A stretch of DNA of 12,567 bases from Scleroderma bovista (Eukaryota; Basidiomycota; Agaricomycetes; Boletales; Sclerodermataceae): assembly GCA_037178675.1 (NCBI GenBank), contig JAYMGJ010000708.1:1-12567 (forward strand). The letters run 5' to 3'. Shown here piece after piece: positions 8,830-12,567 of this stretch (position 1 is the stretch's first letter; each line of letters starts with the position of its first letter). The notes below the pieces were generated by a model. The model did not search any database. It saw only the letters and a program-made list of their open reading frames with translations, and was not told the origin of the DNA. A program made the position numbers and the translations under genes.

Positions 8830-9673
8830 GTAGCATATTGAAGGCAAAGGTTAGTGCAGTGGTTATCCATCTTGAGCCCCATCTATCTGCGAATAGATAT
8901 CCCTCTGCGGGGGCGTGCGGATGTTTTCCACTGAGGGTGCAGGTAGCATATTGAAGGAAGAGGTTAGTGAATTGATTATAAACAACTGTTCCTGTATAAT
9001 ATAATGGCTATCCATCTTGATCCCCATCTATCTGCGGATTGATATCCACCTGCGGGGATATGTGGAGGTTTCAATGAGGGTGCCGGTAGCATATTGAAGG
9101 CAGAGATTTGTGTATTAATTATAAAAAACTGCTCCCACATAATATAATAATTATCCTTCTCGACCGCCATCTATCTGCGGATGGATATCTACCTGTGGGA
9201 TATGCGGAGGTTTTCCAATGAGGGTTCCAGTAGCATGTTGAAGGCAGAGGTTAGTGAATTGACTATAAACAACTGTTCCTGCATACTATAATGGCTATCC
9301 ATCTTGACCGCCATCTATCCGCGGATGGATATCTACCTGCGGGATATGCGAAGATTTTCCAATGAGGGTGCCCGTAGCATATTGAAAGCAGAGGTTAGTG
9401 AATTGACTATAAACAACTGTTCCCGCATACTATAATGGCTATCCATCTTGACTGCCATCTATCCATGGATAGATATCTGTGCAGGGATATGTGGAGGTTT
9501 TCCAATGAGGGTTCCGGTAGCATATTGAAGGCAGAGGTTTGTGTATTAATTATAAAAAACTGCTCCCACATAATATAATAATTATCCTTCTCGACCGCCA
9601 TCTATCTGCGGATGGATATCTACCTGCGGGATATGCAGAGGTTTTCCAATGAGGGTTCCAGTAGCATGTTGAA
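8830..9673 (+). repeat. Tandem array, period about 143 bp, left (forward) copy
   Basis: The unit start GTAGCAT[A/G]TTGAA occurs at 8830, 8943, 9086, 9230, 9374, 9519 and 9661. Spacings are 113, 143, 144, 144, 145 and 142 bp, and the last copy is cut off after about 13 bp. Two variants exist: type A (ATTAATTATAAAAAACTGCTC, units at 9086 and 9519) and type B (GAATTGACTATAAACAACTG or close, units at 8943, 9230 and 9374). Each unit centres on a palindromic block related to ATCTATCC-GGATAGAT and ends with CCAATGAGGGT. Only about 15 bp separate it from the 170-bp satellite. Open frames here are artefacts. Confidence 0.92.
9372..9591 (+). repeat. Left arm of near-perfect 220-bp inverted repeat
   Basis: Aligned by eye with the reverse complement of 12348-12567, this segment matches at 219 of 220 positions with no gaps. 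The sole difference is T at 9431 against G at 12508 (expected A). Similarity becomes patchy inside 9592. It spans one type-B unit and the first half of a type-A unit. The match is still running at the window edge, so the true arm may be longer. Confidence 0.93.
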
Positions 9674-10148
9674 GGAAAGTACACTAAGAGTCAGTGATTC
9701 CCCCACTTATAGCATAGGTATACTGAATTGACTTGTGACTTTATAGCATGATGTGGAAAATAATGCTCCTCTGGTGAAGTAGAGGAGATCACCTCTAGGG
9801 TAAGTTAATCCCACACAAATAGTGTACATGTTCACTATTTTGACTGAATTTGACAGACTCATTTTGACAATGAGATTTCACTTGATGGAGCAAGAAGATT
9901 TACTTTGGATGTTAGTCATTCACAGATAAACAGTTTAGCCATGCACTAAGTTTGCTATAGCCTAATATAGGTAACAAGGCTGGACTGGACAAAGAGATAT
10001 CCAGCATGTCTGAGGTGAGTTATTGCTAGATGAGCAGCAGTTGTGTATATTAAATTGGCTTCTGCATTACAGAACAATATGGAAAAACAGCTTACACTGA
10101 GCAAAACAACACCAATCATGATCAAGGCCAGTTGTTTCCCTATCAATA
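9674..10148. other. Unique spacer upstream of OrsD-like fragment
   Basis: This is A/T-rich, non-repetitive sequence. A possible first exon of the downstream gene is ATG 10006 (ATGTCTGAG), followed by a consensus donor GTGAGT at 10015 and acceptor CATTACAG ending at 10072. The frame after it cannot be joined convincingly to the zinc-finger coding sequence. No other gene is seen. Confidence 0.3.
9818..9837. repeat. 20-bp direct repeat with dyad symmetry, copy 1
   Basis: AATAGTGTACATGTTCACTA here is identical to 10145-10164. The inner TAGTG-ACATGT-CACTA is an almost perfect palindrome. Confidence 0.8.
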
Positions 10149-10164
10149 GTGTACATGTTCACTA
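10145..10164. repeat. 20-bp direct repeat with dyad symmetry, copy 2
   Basis: Identical to 9818-9837. The repeats bracket 307 bp and the second copy sits at the edge of the OrsD-like coding sequence. Confidence 0.8.
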
Positions 10165-10950
10165 AATCCACCTTTCATTGTAGGCTGGATTGCAAGATGA
10201 TGGTCTCTATCATCATCCACTGTTGGAACCATCAACACATGGTGGTTGATCCTGATTTGCAAACCTTGTGTTGCAACTTATGTCAAGTGGCCTTGGCACC
10301 AGATCAAGTACCAGGACACCTGTTAAGCAAGCACAAGGGTATATTAATAAATGACAAACAGCTGAAGAAGATACTGGATGAGTTAGAGGTGGAGATATCA
10401 GATGTACTTCCAGACCCCCTACTGAATATGGAGGGTGTACTTCCATTCAAGGGTTTAAAGGTCTGGAATGGCTTTGCTTGCCAGATCTGTCCTCAGGTCT
10501 ACAGCATCACAGATCAATACATGAACATCACCTAAAACAGCATGGACCACATTGCCCTTTTGGCCTACTTGCAAGATGCAGCAGTTGAATCATGGTGGAG
10601 CACATCTATGCACCATGTGGCATGTTCATGATCATTCAAGCATTGCATCCCTATCAAATGAAATGACCAATGTTTTTCAAACCTTGCGAGAAGAAATGGA
10701 TCAAGGCTTAACAGAGGAGTCAACATCTTTGGATGAGCATACCATTAGCCCATGGTTGTGGACCATGAATTGGCACAAGCATGTGACCAATTATGATGTA
10801 AAGATATTGCACAAGCTAGTGGAAATGCCTGACCATGAGGACAATGATCCACATGCACCAGGAATAAAAGGAGCAGTAAAAGATTACTTTGAGGAAGCAT
10901 TGATGCTATTTGTCATATCCATACTTTTCCCAGTCGCAACTTCGGTCTAA
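10149..10950 (+). pseudogene. OrsD-type zinc-finger gene fragment, frameshifted and truncated
   Basis: Coding-like sequence runs from about 10191 to 10535 (to a TAA) and resumes in another frame from about 10552 to 10950. The first part has a C2H2 finger (CCNLC..HLLSKHKG), as in fungal OrsD-domain proteins, then a linker ending LKVWNGFACQICPQVY, the first half of a second finger. The finishing histidines (HHLKQHG) are readable only in a different frame near 10530, so at least two frame changes occur between 10520 and 10560. The second part carries SPWLWTMNWHKHV...LHKLVEMPD, which resembles the conserved block after the fingers. In fungi this N-terminal domain often precedes a helicase or recombinase-like region in repeated, often subtelomeric genes. 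No such region follows here. No reliable start was found; an acceptor near 10188-10191 suggests upstream exons. Confidence 0.65.
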
Positions 10951-11264
10951 CCTTGGCCCACCTGACCTCTCCTTAGGCATAGATGCAACTCCAGATCTAG
11001 TCCGGCCATCTCCAGCCCCATAGCTGTACTCCAGCTCAACTCCGGTCACTACATCCATCTCCACCTCAGGACTAACCCCTGTCTTCCTGCAGACAGATCT
11101 GCGGTCCAACTCCACTGTGTTGGACCTGTACCTACCACTAGTTGCTACTCCGGTTTCAGTCCAGCCACTTCCTTAGCCTTGTCTGCAATGTAGCCCAACT
11201 CTGGATGGTATATCCAACTCCAGCTCAGTTCTGCTCCTGCTCCTGCTCTGCTTCCTCTGTCAGG
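10951..11264. other. Pyrimidine-rich low-complexity region, no gene
   Basis: The plus strand is C/T-rich with loose recurrences of CAACTCC or TACTCC followed by [A/G]G (near 10984, 11027, 11036, 11105, 11143, 11213), and a CTCCTG run near 11230-11250. The spacing is irregular. Open frames on either strand show no recognisable protein motifs. Confidence 0.4.
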
Positions 11265-11515
11265 TCCACCAATGAGCCCATGCACCTGTGTAGGCCATAT
11301 GAGACGGCCAGACGAGGGTGATATTCGCCTGGGTGGGATGGGCCAGCAGAGTGGGAGCCTGGGACCACCTGTCACCATATAACAGGGGTGGGCTACATGG
11401 CTTGGGATTATCATCATGGGATATGCATGGGCTATGGTGTTGGTTAAGGTGGATTAATCAGTCATGTGTAGGTGTTGTCACCATGTCATACGAGTGGGCC
11501 CAAATATTACTATGT
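11265..11515. repeat. Degenerate GGGCT/AGCCC satellite-like stretch
   Basis: Motifs typical of the 170-bp satellite recur here in diverged form: ATGAGCCCATGCA, GGTGGGATGGGCCAGCAG, GGTGGGCTACATGG, ATGCATGGGCTATGG and GAGTGGGCCCAAATA, roughly 35-60 bp apart. It is probably an old or partial copy of the satellite at 7488-8814. Confidence 0.5.
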
Positions 11516-11522
11516 GCATGTT

Positions 11523-11600
11523 AATAAATTATCAGCACTGCTGGTTTACTACTGCGGGATTACTGCCGCGGGAGGGCTGCTGCAGTGCTGATAATTTATT
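11523..11600. repeat. 78-bp hairpin with 19-bp perfect arms
   Basis: AATAAATTATCAGCACTGC (11523-11541) is the exact reverse complement of 11582-11600, with a 40-nt GC-rich loop. No flanking target-site duplication is visible. It may be a minute foldback element or a strong RNA/DNA hairpin. Confidence 0.85.
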
Positions 11601-11655
11601 GATTACTGCCACAGGATTATTTACTGGGGATTACTGCTGTGGAGGTTACTACTTG
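11601..11655. other. Short ATTACTGC-type repeats next to the hairpin
   Basis: Variants of [A/T]TTACTGC[C/T] followed by a G-rich tract recur at short, irregular spacing here and inside the hairpin loop. No gene is seen. Confidence 0.4.
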
Positions 11656-12567
11656 CTGGTATATGCTACCAGCGCGCAAAACCTGCTGATTCCAGTCAAG
11701 GGTTTGCCACGGAATGGATGTCCATTTGCGGGTTGATGACCCAGGCGGATAACCACCTGCAGGTGGTCAAGAAGGATAACCATTATGTTATCGGGAAAGG
11801 TGGTTTATAATGAATGCACTAACCTTTGCCTTCAATATCCTGCCAGCACCCTTACGGACAACCTCTGCATGCCCCACCAGAGGGATGGCCATCCGCGGTT
11901 GGATGGGGGTCAAGGCGGATAGCCATTATATTATGCAGGAATAGTTGTTTATAATCAGTCCGCCAACCTCTGCCTTCAATATGCTACTGGAACCCTCATT
12001 GAAAATCCCCCGCATACCCCTGCAGGCAGATATCCATCCGTGGATAGATGGAGGTCAAGAAGGATAACCATTATATTATGTGGGAGTAGTTTTTGATAAT
12101 TAATACACAAACCTTTGCCTTCAATATGCTACCGGCACCATCATTTGAAAACCTTCACATATCCCTGCAGGCAGATATCCATCCATGGATAGATAGGGGT
12201 CAAGATGGATAGCCATTATATTATGCGGGAATAGTTGTTTATAATCAATTCACTAACCTCTGCCTTCAATATGCTACCGGAACCCTCATTGGAAAACTTC
12301 TGCATACCCCTGTAGGCAGATATCCATCTGCGGTTGGATGGGGGTCAAGAAGGATAATTATTATATTATGTGGGAGCAGTTTTTTATAATTAATACACAA
12401 ACCTCTGCCTTCAATATGCTACCGGAACCCTCATTGGAAAACCTCCACATATCCCTGCACAGATATCTATCCATGGATAGATGGCAGTCAAGATGGATAG
12501 CCATTATGGTATGCGGGAACAGTTGTTTATAGTCAATTCACTAACCTCTGCTTTCAATATGCTACGG
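11656..12567 (-). repeat. Tandem array, period about 143 bp, right (inverted) copy, continues past window
   Basis: This is the same family as 8830-9673 in reverse orientation. Unit ends (TTCAATATGCTAC or a variant) fall at 11669, 11844, 11987, 12132, 12277, 12422 and 12565, giving spacings of 175, 143, 145, 145, 145 and 143 bp. Types alternate regularly toward the right edge (B, A, B, A, B), making a dimer of about 288 bp. The unit nearest the core is the most diverged, with extra sequence. The window ends inside the array. Confidence 0.92.
12348..12567 (-). repeat. Right arm of near-perfect 220-bp inverted repeat
   Basis: Reverse complement of 9372-9591 with one mismatch (12508) and no gaps. 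The last bases (GCTACGG) still match the left arm (CCGTAGC at 9372), so the repeat extends beyond the window. Confidence 0.93.

Noticed and set aside
8976..9601. Open frames on the minus strand reading MAVEKDNYYIMWEQFF..., with a similar one at 12338-12532 on the plus strand
   Set aside because: They recur once per type-A 143-bp repeat unit and are by-products of the repeat, with no splice context or known domain.
8830..9673. CRISPR-like array
   Set aside because: Units are about 143 bp with no alternation of short repeat and unique spacer, in a eukaryotic setting; this is a satellite-type tandem repeat.
9372..12567. LTR retrotransposon with arrays as LTRs
   Set aside because: The arrays are inverted, not direct, and no reverse transcriptase, integrase or primer-binding site is seen.
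1..12567. tRNA or rRNA genes
   Set aside because: No cloverleaf with A/B box consensus and no rRNA-like sequence was recognised on either strand by eye; a covariance-model scan would be needed to be certain.

Overview
The window looks like a transposon- and repeat-rich region of a basidiomycete (Agaricomycete) nuclear genome. Evidence: short GT..AG introns, mostly 45-56 nt, and an intron-rich KDZ transposase gene with a CxC2 cysteine cluster beside a TET/JBP-type 2-oxoglutarate dioxygenase, a pairing known from basidiomycetes. No species can be named, and no viral or bacterial genes were recognised. All splice models were made by hand.

Left half (1-7291), four protein-coding loci. (1) 1-593, minus strand: 5' part of an unrecognised three-exon gene running off the left edge. 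(2) 907-4384, plus: an almost complete ten-exon KDZ transposase, about 998 codons, with two in-frame TGA codons, each explained by a CGA-to-TGA change at a CpG. (3) 4640-5637, minus: a broken gene of unknown family. (4) 6029-7291, plus: a four-exon TET/JBP-like dioxygenase of about 360 residues that has HRN where the iron-binding HxD motif is expected. The loci alternate in direction, with divergent pairs 1/2 and 3/4 and a convergent pair 2/3. A 70-bp tandem repeat lies between loci 3 and 4.

Right half (7292-12567), repeats. A satellite with a period near 170 bp fills about 7488-8814 and is itself built of five subunits of about 34 bp. A second tandem array with a period near 143 bp follows at 8830-9673. 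The same 143-bp family returns in inverted orientation from about 11656 to the end. Between these arrays is a 2-kb core with a frameshifted OrsD-type zinc-finger gene fragment (10149-10950), degenerate satellite-like sequence and a 78-bp hairpin. One pair of segments in the inverted arrays (9372-9591 and 12348-12567) matches at 219 of 220 positions with no gaps and is still matching at the window edge.

Interpretation: the left half is probably a decaying KDZ-TET/JBP transposon cluster carrying marks of cytosine-methylation damage. The right half could be a separate element or palindromic rearrangement whose inverted arms are tandem arrays around an OrsD-gene remnant. Whether the halves form one element cannot be decided here because neither outer boundary is visible.
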